DNA of 64,000 nt from Homarus americanus. Lineage: Eukaryota > Arthropoda > Malacostraca > Decapoda > Nephropidae. Of this stretch, positions 41,034 through 51,183 are shown one piece after another (position 1 is the stretch's first letter; the number at the start of each line of letters is the position of its first letter). Made by a program: the position numbers and the translations under genes. Below the pieces are notes generated by a model. The model saw nothing but the letters and a program-made list of their open reading frames with translations. It was not told the DNA's origin and searched no databases. The stretch is from positions 5,771,614-5,835,613 of the forward strand of contig NW_024725489.1 of assembly GCF_018991925.1 (NCBI RefSeq), in the 5' to 3' direction.

Positions 41034-41705
41034 TAATAATAATAATAATAATAATAATTTAAGCGGTTTATTAAAGTTCTGCAGCCCGAAGGCTGAAAAT
41101 ATACATTGAACAAAATAACTTCTTACATACAGAGACACGGGGTGGGTGGGTCGTTTAACAAAAGCTTTCAATATTGAAAGAAGAAGGAACATGAATTGAA
41201 CATACAAATAATTATAGTTTATAGTTGATGGCCCGGGCTGGTCATTGAGACACCAGGTGGTGTGGTGTTCACGTGGTGTAGTAACTCGCCCTCGGGTGTT
41301 GATATGAAGGACCTCACGTGGTCATTGAGACACCGGGTAGTGTGGTATTCACGTGGTGTAGTAACTCGCCCTCGGGTGTTGATATGAAGGACCTCACGTG
41401 GTCATTGAGACACCAGGTAGTGTGGTATTCACGTGGTGTAGTAACTTGTCCTCGGGTGTTGATATGAAGGACCTCACGTGGTCATTGAGACACCGGGTAG
41501 TGTGGTATTCACGTGGTGTAGTAACTCGTCCTCGGGTGTTGATATGAAGGACCTCACGTGGTCATTGAGACACCAGGTAGTGTGGTATTCACGTGGTGTA
41601 GTAACTTGTCCTCGGGTGTTGATATGAAGGACCTCACGTGGTCATTGAGACACCGGGTAGTGTGGTATTCACGTGGTGTAGTAACTCGTCCTAGGGGTGT
41701 TGATA
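41034..41705 (-). mobile_element. Element X, copy with 80-bp internal array
   Basis: Same 3' signature as the other copies ((AAT)n, GCGGTTTATTAAAGTTCTGC, CGAAGGCTGAAAATATACAT), followed by five and a half copies of an 80-bp unit with GGTGTTGATATGAAGGACCT, CACGTGGTCATTGAGACACC and TGGTATTCACGTGGTGTAGT. The 5' part of X is missing; at 41705 the array breaks into unrelated sequence starting TTGTTACGACCC. Confidence 0.75.
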
Positions 41706-41984
41706 TTGTTACGACCCTTGGGCCTCTTAAGGGTGCAACAATGTCACAAATTCACAAATTACACTTTGTACTATAGGTCCAGGAATAGATCCCACCAAAT
41801 CATCACCTCATTACTATGGGGTATATTGAAATACATGCAGTAGTTTTAATAACAATATATTAACAAATAAACAATAAAATAAATATATCAGTATGTACAA
41901 AAATAAACAAATACAAGTTAAATCTGATAAAATAAGTGACTCAACCGAGTGACAAAATAATGAACACAAAAGTAAAGACTTATT
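41706..41984. other. AT-rich stretch beginning TGTTACGACCC
   Basis: The first bases, TGTTACGACCCTTGGGCC, resemble an LTR start (TGTTACGAC), and the rest is AT-rich with AATAAA words. No matching second copy exists in the window, so it stays unassigned. Confidence 0.3.
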
Positions 41985-42165
41985 TAGTCTAGATTATGCG
42001 GTTCAGTTCTGGTGCCCCTATTATAGAATGGATATAAATTCACTAGATTCGGTGCAGCGAAGAATGACGAAAATGATTCCGGGACTTAGAAACCTTCAAT
42101 ATCAGGATAGGTTAAAGAAACTTAACTTGCATTCCCTAGAAAGACGAAGAGTGCGGGGAGACCTC
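41985..42165 (+). mobile_element. CR1-like LINE, thumb fragment
   Basis: Codes for DYAVQFWCPYYRMDINSL and QRRMTKMIPGLRNLQYQDRL, equivalent to ORF2 of the same family. It is cut at both ends and lies immediately upstream of the intact LINE, in the same orientation. Confidence 0.8.
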
Positions 42166-42219
42166 TGACCCTCAGCCAGTGCGGACCTGTGTTCCTGTCA
42201 GTGTTAGTGACATAGTGAC

Positions 42220-43104
42220 ATGGCAGCTGCTGACGAGTACTCGACCACCTCTCACGTTCTCCAGCTTTGTCTTGCCTTACAAGACCGACTGGAGAAGGTT
42301 GAGAAGGAGGTCCAGAGTCTCAAGGGCGAAAACTTAGCCTTAAAGCTAGTTTTAGAGGAGAAGAAAACCTTTGCCAGTGTCGTGAAGGACGGTGAAGTTG
42401 AAGTGGATTCATGGAAGGTAGTTGCTGCTAGTGCTACAAAATGCACTCTAAAAAGGCACTCAGCTGTAGACCTAAACAACAGGTTCACCACCTTAAGTGA
42501 CGAGTGTGAGGAAGGTGCTAGTAACACCACGAGTGCTACTCCCTCTGTTAGTGTGGAGAGAGGGAGTAGCGCAGGTAAGAAATCACCACACTCAGGTAAG
42601 GTCAAATGTGTTTCTGTCATGGGAGACTCGATGGTGAAGTATTTAGGTAACAATCTCTGCACTAAAGTTAGGAAGCTCGAGTGTCTCCCCGGGGCAGGGA
42701 TAGGTAGAGTACTGGAGAGAGTGGAGAACGTCATTGATGACTGTGGAGACAACCCCATAGTCTTACTCAGTGCAGGAGGCAATGACGTAGGTAAGCTTAC
42801 CAGTGTCGAACTGCGTAAACTGTATAGGGAAGCTCTAGATAAGATTAGGGTGAAGGGTGGAACTCCTATTGCTTGCTCTATCCTACCTAGACGTGGTGCC
42901 AGTCGTGAATGGATGTCCCGTGCAATTGGTTTCAATTGCTGGTTGGAAGAACAGTGTGAAGAGCTGTCGACGCCATTCATTGATAGTTGGAGCCTGTACT
43001 ATGGTGATGATAGTATGTATGCAAGGGATGGGGTGCATTTAAGTAGGAAGGGGGTGGCGGTGCTAGCGAAGATAGTTGACAGGGTAGTAAAGGTGGGGTT
43101 TTAA
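42220..43104 (+). CDS. CR1-like ORF1 protein with SGNH esterase domain
   Basis: Protein of 294 residues. Residues about 10-50 form a coiled coil (QDRLEKVEKEVQSLKGENLA). Residues about 125-290 are an SGNH/GDSL hydrolase: block I VMGDSMVKYLG with the nucleophile serine, block III LLSAGGNDVGK with Gly-Asn, and block V YARDGVHLSRKG with the Asp and His. Esterase ORF1 proteins are known from CR1 and related LINEs, where they form part of the RNP; their exact role is unsettled. The ATG at 42220 (GACATGGCAGC) is the first in frame and is preceded by a short leader with stops. No breaks. It ends TTT TAA just before ORF2. Confidence 0.92.
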   Translation: MAAADEYSTTSHVLQLCLALQDRLEKVEKEVQSLKGENLALKLVLEEKKTFASVVKDGEVEVDSWKVVAASATKCTLKRHSAVDLNNRFTTLSDECEEGASNTTSATPSVSVERGSSAGKKSPHSGKVKCVSVMGDSMVKYLGNNLCTKVRKLECLPGAGIGRVLERVENVIDDCGDNPIVLLSAGGNDVGKLTSVELRKLYREALDKIRVKGGTPIACSILPRRGASREWMSRAIGFNCWLEEQCEELSTPFIDSWSLYYGDDSMYARDGVHLSRKGVAVLAKIVDRVVKVGF

Positions 43105-43256
43105 TATGTCCAAATCCCATCAATGGTAAAGAGAGGAAAATACCATGTGAAAATAACAGCAGTGAAACAGAAGTAGATAATGCTGAAAATATAGTTAGTC
43201 ATAATAACAAACATCAAAGTAATAAATGTAAAACAGATAGAAACGGAAGAAATATA

Positions 43257-46076
43257 TTGAGTGTTTATTATACTAATAGTAGAAGCCTGTGTAACAAAAT
43301 GGACCAGCTCAGGGCCATTGTTAGTAAAGAGAACATAGATATAATTGCAATAACGGAAACATGGATAAATTCAAACAGCAAACATTTTTTAGCAGAATTT
43401 CATATTCCAGGATATAACCTATTTAAATTTGACAGAGTAGGAAGGAGAGGGGGCGGTGTAGCAGTGTATATCAGGGTGTCATTAAAAAGCTGCAATAAAT
43501 CAAACATTAAAACAAATAGCGACAATGAAAGTATTTGGGTAGAGATTGGTGAGGGCAATGAGTCCGTAGTCATTGGTGTTATATATAGACCACCTAATTT
43601 GAGTAGGAACGATGGTAAATTGCTATGGGAGGAAATAAAGAAGGCATCTGATAGAAACAATGTATGTATTCTAGGCGATTTCAACTTTTCAGGCATAGAT
43701 TGGAAAAATCAACTTAGCGATAATGAATCTGAAGATTTTCTAGAAGTAGTACAAGATAGTTTTTTATATCAATTCATAAACTCGCCCACTAGAGGAAATA
43801 ATATCCTCGATTTAGTTCTCAGTAATAATGAAAATCTAGTAAAAGATGTTGGGATTGGAGACGAACTAGGAAACAGTGATCATAAAGCCATATATTTTAA
43901 CTTAATATGGAATGGCAGGAAGAAGGAAAATTCGGCCTTGATCCCGGATTTTAGGAAGGCTAATTACGGTAGCTTAAGGAGAGACCTAAGGGATGACCCT
44001 ATGGTCAAAAGATTAATCCCCCCCACACCTCCGGAAACTGTCAACTTAGGACGGGAGAACCCAGAATTTAATTTAGCAGCTACTTATGAACAATTTATTG
44101 CGACAATCCATAATGCTCAAAATAAACACATCCCTAAAAGAAAATTCAGATCGATACGGAACCAACCAAAATGGATGAATAATAGACTCTTAGATCTTCT
44201 AGGGAAAAAGAAAGGAGTATATAGAAAAGTTAAGAAAGGCGAAAATCACTTACTTGGTTACTATCAGAACCTAACAAGACAGGTAAAAACAGAAATTAGG
44301 AAAGCAAAGAGAAATTATGAAATCAAGGTAGCAAACGAATCGAAAAATAACCCCAAAGCTTTTTATCAACTGTATAAATCAAAGGTTAGAGATACAATAG
44401 GTCCCCTTAAAACTACGACAGGAGAAATGACTGATGATGAGTTAGAAATGTGTAGTACGTTAAATAGTCATTTTCGCCCCGCATTCACAAATGAAAACCT
44501 AGCTCAGCTTCCAGAAGTTCATAAGGTATATAACGACAGTATAGAAAATATGTTGATGAATATCAATGTTACTAGTAACGATGTGCTTAAAGTAATTAAC
44601 AAACTGAAGCCTCATAAATCGCCAGGTCCAGACGAGGTATATGCTAGAATATTAAAAGAATGTAGAGATGAGTTGAGTAATCCATTAGCAGTTTTATTTA
44701 ATAAGTCATTAGAATCGGGCCTAGTGCCAGAAGCTTGGAAACTTGCAAATGTAGTTCCGATTTTCAAAAAAGGTGATAAATCAATTGCATCAAATTACCG
44801 TCCCATTAGTCTCACGTCAATCATAGGCAAGTTGCTAGAGTCAATTATTGCTACAAAAATCAGAAGCCACCTTGAAACATTCAACTTAATTCATTCTTCT
44901 CAGCACGGGTTCACCCAGGGACGTTCTTGTCTCACAAATTTGCTTAGCTTTTTCTCAGAAGTATATGAAGCGGTAGATAATGATAAGTCATATGATATAA
45001 CTTATTTAGATTTCAGTAAAGCATTCGATAGAGTCCCTCATGAGAGGTTGATAAGGAAGGTAGAAGCACATGGAATAGGTGGATCATTATTAAATTGGAT
45101 TAGGTCATGGTTAACTGGTAGGAAACAAAGAGTCAGCATAAATGGATTAAAGTCAGACTGGGGTGCGGTCAAAAGCGGAGTTCCCCAGGGATCTGTATTA
45201 GGCCCTCTGCTGTTTGTTATATTCATTAATGATCTTGATTTAGGTATAACTAGTAGGATTAGTAAATTTGCAGATGATACCAAAATGGGGAGAGTGATAA
45301 ATTCAGACAGTGACTTTGAACACCTTCAAAGAGATCTAGATACCTTACATGAGTGGTCAGTAGACTGGCAAATGAATTTTAATACTGATAAATGCAAGGT
45401 ACTACAGATAGGGAAGACGAATACAAACGTTAAGTATAAACTAGGTAACACGGAAATAGAAAACTCAGATTGTGAAAAAGATCTAGGTGTATTTGTTAGC
45501 AACGACTTGAAACCTAGAAAACAATGTATTAGCGTTCTCAACAAGGCAAACAGGATTCTTGGGTTCATATCTAGGTCTGTGAGTAACAGAACTGCTGACG
45601 TTATCTTGAAACTTTACCTAGCATTAGTGAGGCCACACATGGATTATGCGGTTCAATTCTGGTGTCCTTATTATAGAATGGACATAGATTCTTTGGAGAG
45701 AGTACAAAGAAGAATGACAAAAATGATCCATAATATTAGAAACCTTCCATATGAAGAAAGGCTGAAAAGCTTAGGCTTGCATTCATTAGAGAGGCGTAGA
45801 GTTAGGGGAGATATGATAGAGGTGTTCAAGTGGGTAAGTGGGATTAACAAGGGTAAAATGGAAGATGTTCTGAAGCTCAGTAATAACGAAATAACTAGAA
45901 CAAATGGCTTTAAATTAGATAAATTCCGATTCAGAAAGGATATAGGCAAGCACTGGTTTGGTAATAGAGTTGTGGATATGTGGAATAGGCTACCGAGTGC
46001 TATAGTAGGATCGGGGACGCTAGGGAGCTTCAAGACGAAGTTGGATAGGCACATGGAAGTGCTGGGATGGGTGTGA
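43257..46076 (+). CDS. CR1-like ORF2: endonuclease and reverse transcriptase
   Basis: An intact frame of about 940 residues. The apurinic-type endonuclease (residues about 1-220) has YTNSRSL (Asn), ITETWI (Glu), ILGDFNFSGIDW (Asp/Asn) and GNSDHKAI (Asp-His). Reverse transcriptase (about 430-700) has HKSPGPDEVYARILKE, NVVPIFKKGDKS, YLDFSKAFDRVPHERL, KSGVPQGSVLGPLLF and the catalytic KFADDTKMG near residue 668. The thumb and a C-terminal FGNRVVDMWNRLP follow. It nicks target DNA and copies the element RNA (target-primed reverse transcription) in the nucleus. The listed start is a TTG; no in-frame ATG precedes the endonuclease, the first being at 43299. The frame is open upstream to beyond the ORF1 stop and lies in the -1 phase relative to ORF1. 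Confidence 0.93.
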   Translation: MSVYYTNSRSLCNKMDQLRAIVSKENIDIIAITETWINSNSKHFLAEFHIPGYNLFKFDRVGRRGGGVAVYIRVSLKSCNKSNIKTNSDNESIWVEIGEGNESVVIGVIYRPPNLSRNDGKLLWEEIKKASDRNNVCILGDFNFSGIDWKNQLSDNESEDFLEVVQDSFLYQFINSPTRGNNILDLVLSNNENLVKDVGIGDELGNSDHKAIYFNLIWNGRKKENSALIPDFRKANYGSLRRDLRDDPMVKRLIPPTPPETVNLGRENPEFNLAATYEQFIATIHNAQNKHIPKRKFRSIRNQPKWMNNRLLDLLGKKKGVYRKVKKGENHLLGYYQNLTRQVKTEIRKAKRNYEIKVANESKNNPKAFYQLYKSKVRDTIGPLKTTTGEMTDDELEMCSTLNSHFRPAFTNENLAQLPEVHKVYNDSIENMLMNINVTSNDVLKVINKLKPHKSPGPDEVYARILKECRDELSNPLAVLFNKSLESGLVPEAWKLANVVPIFKKGDKSIASNYRPISLTSIIGKLLESIIATKIRSHLETFNLIHSSQHGFTQGRSCLTNLLSFFSEVYEAVDNDKSYDITYLDFSKAFDRVPHERLIRKVEAHGIGGSLLNWIRSWLTGRKQRVSINGLKSDWGAVKSGVPQGSVLGPLLFVIFINDLDLGITSRISKFADDTKMGRVINSDSDFEHLQRDLDTLHEWSVDWQMNFNTDKCKVLQIGKTNTNVKYKLGNTEIENSDCEKDLGVFVSNDLKPRKQCISVLNKANRILGFISRSVSNRTADVILKLYLALVRPHMDYAVQFWCPYYRMDIDSLERVQRRMTKMIHNIRNLPYEERLKSLGLHSLERRRVRGDMIEVFKWVSGINKGKMEDVLKLSNNEITRTNGFKLDKFRFRKDIGKHWFGNRVVDMWNRLPSAIVGSGTLGSFKTKLDRHMEVLGWV

Positions 46077-46147
46077 AAGGGATCTGCCCTGTATGGGCCA
46101 GTCGGCCTCCTGCAGTATCCCACTTTCTTATGTTCTTATGTTCTTAT

Positions 46148-46845
46148 TTACTGGGAGTGAATACACTTGTTTATTACAAGTTGTTGATAATTTTTACAAT
46201 GGTTGGGACTGGGCTGTTCTTATAGCGATCAGTTCGTGGACGTATGGGCTGGATGCGGTTGTGGTGTCGAACAGCAATTCTCGGGCTAGGGATCTCAGGT
46301 GGTAGTAGGAGCCGGTGTCGAGGATGGTGTAGAAGCTTCTTACCAAATTTGCAGATGAGGTCGTGGTGACTGTCAGTGAGAGTCGAAAGGGTCAGTGTGT
46401 TGAGCTCTTCTTGATATGTGGAGTAGGAAGGGGAGAGAATAATCTTGCATGCCCTCTTTTGCACTTTTTCTAGGTGTTTACGTTGTGTGGCATTTAGGGA
46501 GGAAGACCAGGTAGGGGAGGCATAGGTGAGCTTGGGAAGTATGAATGTTGTGTAAACACTGAGGAGCTCGGGTGCAGGAACTCCGAGGGACTTGAGTCGG
46601 CGGAGGAGGTGGAGACGGAAACTGGAGGATTTGACAACTTCACTGACGTGTGATTTCCAATTTAGTTTGTTGTCTATGGTGACGCCTAGGAGCTTCGTGG
46701 AATCTACAACCTGGAGTGTGTTCGGACCTAAAGTAATGGAAGGAGGTGGGACAATGTCGGAGGAGAGGTTGATGTGCATAACCATGGTCTTGGTATGGTT
46801 GAAGGTGACATGGTTGTTGGTGGCCCAGTTTTGGAGACTTCAATA
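46148..46845 (-). pseudogene. LINE RT thumb and C-terminus (3' half of split LINE)
   Basis: The minus-strand frame 46785-46174 reads TKTMVMHINLSS, VVDSTKLLGVTIDNKLNWKS, RRLKSLGVPAPELL, LPKLTYASPTWSSSL and KVQKRACKIILSPSY, the thumb and C-terminal part of a jockey/CR1-type reverse transcriptase. Upstream, ATNNHVTFNH continues the RT at 46840-46790. Its 5' partner is 47880-49003; an element X copy separates them. The 3' end meets the tail of the intact CR1. Confidence 0.85.
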
Positions 46846-46849
46846 AATC

Positions 46850-47880
46850 CTATTAATAATAATAATAATTAACGGTTTATTGAAAAAGTTCTGCAGCCCG
46901 AAGGCTGAAAATATACATTGGACATAAATGACTTATTACATACATTGGTGGTTTAACAAAAGCCTTCATTAGAGAAAGGTAAAGGAACATACAGTGAACA
47001 TACAGATTAATGTAGGTGTTGAACAGCAAACTCGTAGTGTAGTAACTCCCTCCCAGATGGTGTTAGGAGGAACTCACGTGGTGTAGTAGTTCCCTCAGAT
47101 GGTGTTATGAGGGACCTGGCGTGGTGTAGTAATTCCCTCGCAGATGGTGTTATGAGGGGCCTCACGTGGTGTAGTAATTCCCTCACAGATGGTGTTATGA
47201 GGGACCTCACGTGGTGTAGTAATTACCTCGCAGATGGTGTTATGAGGGACCTCACGTGGTGTAGTAATTACCTCACAGATGGTGTTATGAGGGGCCTCAC
47301 GTGGTGTAGTAACTCCCTCACAGATGGTGTTATGAGGGGCCTGACGTGGTGTAGTAATTCCCTCACAGATGGTGTTATGAGGGACCTCACGTGGTGTAGT
47401 AATTCCCTCACAGATGGTGTGATGAGGGACTTGACGTGGTGTAGTAATTCCCTCACATATGGTGTTATGAGGGACATGTGGTGTAGTAATTCCCTCACAG
47501 ATGGTGTTATATGAGTGAGGTGTGGTCTTAGGCCTTCCTATCGTAGACGGATTAACACATCGCTGGTTGTTGTTGGGTCTCACGGGCCGTTATCACTGGG
47601 TACCTGGGACCTCACTGTGTGAAGGTTAACTTGGGTACGACTGTTACTGTTGAGTTGTTCTCACTGACTTAAGCACTGTTCACCACTGTTCACCTCTGTT
47701 TAACACTGGTTCCGTTCCTTTCCTAAATGAAATTGTAACTTCTGGCGAGAACTTGTTGATATTCCGGTGGGGAGGAGGGTTCAGGGGAGGGGGTTGGTAT
47801 GGGCCAACTTAACAGTTGACCTGGCTGCTCCGAGAGGAGCGCCAGGTACGTCTTGACCCTTCTGTGGTCAAGGATGTGTG
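46850..47880 (-). mobile_element. Element X, most complete copy, inside a LINE
   Basis: In minus orientation: a GT-bordered 5' end (GTGGTCAAGGATGTGTGTG at about 47880), a unique region of about 360 bases, a 45-bp array (47085-47512), and a 3' region with CAGCCTTCGGGCTGCAG, AATAAACCGTTAATT and (ATT)n. It interrupts the RT of the LINE between YVDD-plus-20 codons and the ATNNHVTFNH segment. About 1.0 kb, no protein domain. Confidence 0.8.
47085..47512. repeat. 45-bp minisatellite within element X
   Basis: Nine to ten copies of the same 45-base unit seen at 27945-28262, with more base differences between copies and two shortened copies (near 47085 and 47475). Confidence 0.95.
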
Positions 47881-49003
47881 TGTGGTATAGTCGGGAGCAG
47901 AATTGTTGACGCTGATCCCAATGGTGGAGTCGTCGACATATTTCCAGCGAGCAGGGGTTTCTCTTAGGGCATCATTGATGAGCATAAGGAAGCAGAGTGG
48001 CCCCATCTTGGTGCCTTGGGGGACGCCACAGGTGAGTGACTGAAAGGTGGAGACAGCTGGGCATCTGGCGTGACTGAGAGAAGCATTGATGATGGAGCAT
48101 AGGGGCTTAGCAAGCTCCGGGGAGAACTCCTTGAAGAGTTTCATTGGTAAGTCAATGGGGGTGGTAGAGCGTTTTAATTTTAGTTTGTCCAGGCGTTTTG
48201 CTACTTCAAATTCTTCTACTAAGTCAGTGGGAAGGGGGGCTGGTAGGTAAGCAGGGAGAGTGGTTGTGTCAAGCCGGGGGAGCGTCTGGCATATAGTAGC
48301 GAAATGGTTATTTGTTTGCTCAGCTGCGTCAACATTAGTGAGATGGCTAAGGAAGGGGAGGGGGTGTGTCTTATTGTTTAGTCCACAGAGTTCTTTAAGC
48401 TTACCATACCATTGACTGATGTTGGTCTGCTTCAGGTGTTGTAATTTGGTTGGGTAGTGGGACTTCTTTGCAGTGCGTATTTCGCGGATGACTCGGTTGC
48501 GAAGGGACCTGTAGCGGATGTGGTCATTGAGATGAAAGGCTCTGTCTCTCTGTTGCATAAGTCTTTTGATCCGAGGTGTGATCCAGGGCAAGTCAGCTGG
48601 GTGAGATCTGACGGACTTCTCGGGGAAGAAGTGGTGGTGAGCTTCCGTGGTGGTGTTGGTATAATTTATCCATTTGGTTTCCACGTCATCCACGCTAAGT
48701 ACTTCAGTCCAGGGATGGTGAACTATCCACTGCCCGAAGAGGCGCACTGCAGAGTCAGTAATCGGCCTGTAGGTCTTGATGTAGGGTCTCTGTACTTGAG
48801 TGGGAGTGGCAGCTGGGGACCAGAGCACTGATAAGTGTGTGCTACACCCGATAGGAGGTATTGGTTGAGGTGGTTGGTACTGGTCCGCTAAGTCAGTTAA
48901 GATAAGGTCAAGGGTATTTTGACCGTGTGTGGGGAAGGTCACAACTTGTGATAGTGATAGCTGGTCCTGGATATCAGTGGTGTCAATTTCATTATAATCC
49001 CCG
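47881..49003 (-). pseudogene. LINE endonuclease end and RT (5' half of split LINE)
   Basis: From 49003 downward: GDYNEIDTTDIQDQL, THGQNTLDLILTDLADQY and GCSTHLSVLW, the C-terminal part of the endonuclease. A linker follows (WITPRIKRLMQQRDRAF), then RT blocks RSTTPIDLPMKLFKEF, CGVPQGTKMGPLCFLMLIND and KYVDDSTIGISV (catalytic YVDD near 47925-47945). About 80 residues are missing between CPAVSTFQSL and the GVPQG block, the part with the first catalytic Asp. The 5' end stops at 49003 where a 25-bp satellite starts. Confidence 0.88.
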
Positions 49004-49004
49004 T

Positions 49005-49380
49005 GTTGTCAGGACTAGGTGGTGGTAGTGTTGTCAGGACCAGGTGGTGACAGTGTTGTCAAGACCAGGTGGTGGTAGTGTTGTCAGGATCAGTTGGTGG
49101 CAGTGTTGTCAGGACCAGGTGGTGGCATTGTTGTCAGGACCAGGTGGTGGCAGTGTTGTCAGGAGCAGGTGGTGGCAGTGTTGTCAGGACCAGGTGGTGG
49201 CATTGTTGTCAGGACCAGGTGGTGGCAGTGTTGTCAGGACCAGGTGGTGGCAGTGTTGTTAGGATCAGGTGGTGGCAGTGTTGTCAGGACCAGGTGGTGA
49301 TAATGTTCAGGATCAGTTGGTGGCAGTGTTGCCAGGACCACGTGGTAGTAGTGCTGTCAGGACCAGGTGGTGGCAGTTTT
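49005..49380. repeat. 25-bp minisatellite (GGTGGTGGCAGTGTTGTCAGGACCA)
   Basis: About 15 copies with substitutions at a few sites, abutting the truncated LINE endonuclease. Units overlap in sense with neighbouring frames only by chance. Confidence 0.95.
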
Positions 49381-49507
49381 TATACTCGCGGGGTCAGTGT
49401 ATGTGGCCAGTTGTTTAATTTCTCTTTGTTAGGCTCACATACGTACAGTACATGTAAGAGATCTCACACTGAGGATGGAGGTGAGAAAGGAAACTCACAC
49501 TGGCATT

Positions 49508-49555
<48 letters not shown>

Positions 49556-49899
49556 TATATTATACCGTATGTACAGAACAGTCTGGTGCTGGGAAGTTGT
49601 TGCTTGATAGAGGAGTTGCTGTGGAGGAGCTTCTTTAGAGGAGGTCTTCTCTGCTTGAGAGCGTGGTGTTGTCTGACCTTCTCGACGAGGCATGTGGCAT
49701 CTATATAATTCTGTCGGATCAAGAATCGAAATGCAAAGATGAGAAATGCTGCAGTACGAACGCAAGGGCTGATTTGTGGAACTCGCTGCTGGTTGGCTGG
49801 TAAGCGGACGGTAAGTGACCAAGCAGCAGTTGTAGGGGAGAGATTCTACCACAATTTCCCCACGCTGTCTACTCCACAATTTTCAGTTTACTCCTGGAA
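49381..49899. other. Unassigned stretch with (TA)n
   Basis: TA run at 49510-49553. The rest holds a minus-strand frame (49879 downward) without a recognisable domain. Confidence 0.4.
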
Positions 49900-50645
49900 G
49901 ATGTGACAGATCCTGGATCGTGGTGACCATGTTGTCATGGCCAGGTGGTGGCCGTGTTTTCATGGCCATGTGATGGTAGTGGCCGTGTTGTCATGGCCAG
50001 TTGATGGTGATGGCCGTGTTGTCATGGCCAGGTGATGGTGGCCGTGTTGTCATGGCCAGTTGATGGTGGTAGCCGTGTTGTCATGGCCAGGTGATGGTGG
50101 CCGTGTTGTCATGGCCAGTTGATGGTGGTAGCCGTGTTGTGATGGCCAGGTGATGGTGGTGGCCGTGTTGTGATGGCCAGGTGTTGGTGGTGTCCGTGTT
50201 GTCAGGGCCATGATGGTGGTGGCGTGCTGTCAGCATGGTACCATGTTGTCATGGCCAGGTGGTGGCCGTGTTTTCATGGCCATGTGATGGTAGTGGCCGT
50301 GTTGTCATGGCCAGTTGATGGTGATGGCCGTGTTGTCATGGCCAAGTGATGGTGGAAGCCGTGTTATGGCCAGATAATGTTGGTGGCCATGTTGTGATGG
50401 CCAGTTGATGGTGGTAGCCGTGTTGTCATGGCCAGGTGATGGTGTTGGCCGTGTTGTCATGGCCAGGTGATGATGGTGGCCGTGTTGTCATGGCCAGGTG
50501 ATGGTGGTGGCCGTGTTGTCATGGCCAGGTGATGGTGGTGGCCGTGTTGTCATGGCCAGGTGATGATGGTGGCCGTGTTGTCATGGCCAGGTGATGGTGG
50601 TGGCCGTGTTGTCATGGCCAGGTGGTGGCCGTGTTGTCATGGCCA
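49900..50645. repeat. 31-bp minisatellite (ATGGCCAGGTGATGGTGGTGG)
   Basis: About 24 copies of a 31-base unit ending CCGTGTTGTC. The 49925-49990 block recurs at 50240-50320, indicating a segmental duplication of several units. Confidence 0.95.
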
Positions 50646-50729
50646 CTGAGAGCACAGAACCATCGTGCTGGGATTATCCTGTGTAGAGATGACTGGGCCC
50701 AGCCTGTCAGGGTGACGCTATGTACTAAT

Positions 50730-50797
50730 TATTATTGTTATTTGTTATTATTGTTATTTTTATTTTTTATTATCATCATTATTGTTTTTATTATTTC

Positions 50798-50854
<57 letters not shown>

Positions 50855-50946
50855 TTATTTTTTATTATTACTTTTTTATTATTATAATTTATTTTTATAA
50901 CTTTATTATTATTATTTGTTATTATTGTTATTTTTATTTTTTATTA

Positions 50947-51031
<85 letters not shown>

Positions 51032-51098
51032 TTATTTATTATTATTACTTTTTTATTATTATTATAATTTATTTTTATAACTTTATTATCATTATCAT
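50730..51098. repeat. (ATT)n-rich region
   Basis: Two long ATT runs (about 50795-50850 and 50950-51030) inside a duplicated ATTTTTTATTATCAT-type frame. It lies just outside the Helitron 3' end. Confidence 0.95.
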
Positions 51099-51183
51099 TA
51101 TTGCTAGCAGAAACGCCGCCCTCCGGGCTGCTCTTTTGCTAGACCACGGTAGGACGCCACCCTCCGGAAGGCTCCACATTGTC

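Larger units (their letters stand above)
42166..46147 (+). mobile_element. CR1-like LINE, apparently full coding length
   Basis: Contains a short 5' leader, ORF1, a 153-bp spacer, ORF2, and the 3' terminus with a short TTCTTATG repeat in place of poly(A), as in CR1-type elements. Both frames are free of stops. It sits between a thumb fragment of the same family (left) and the 3' end of a minus-strand LINE (right). Target duplication was not identified. Confidence 0.85.

Noticed and set aside
41706..41984. Solo LTR starting TGTTACGACCC
   Set aside because: Only the first bases look like an LTR; no CA end, second copy or target duplication was found, so it is left unassigned.
42252..42980. 242-codon minus-strand frame opposite CR1 ORF1
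   Set aside because: It is antisense to a recognised esterase ORF and has no domain of its own.
48457..48831. 124-codon plus-strand frame opposite the LINE RT
   Set aside because: It is antisense to the recognised RT/endonuclease frame.
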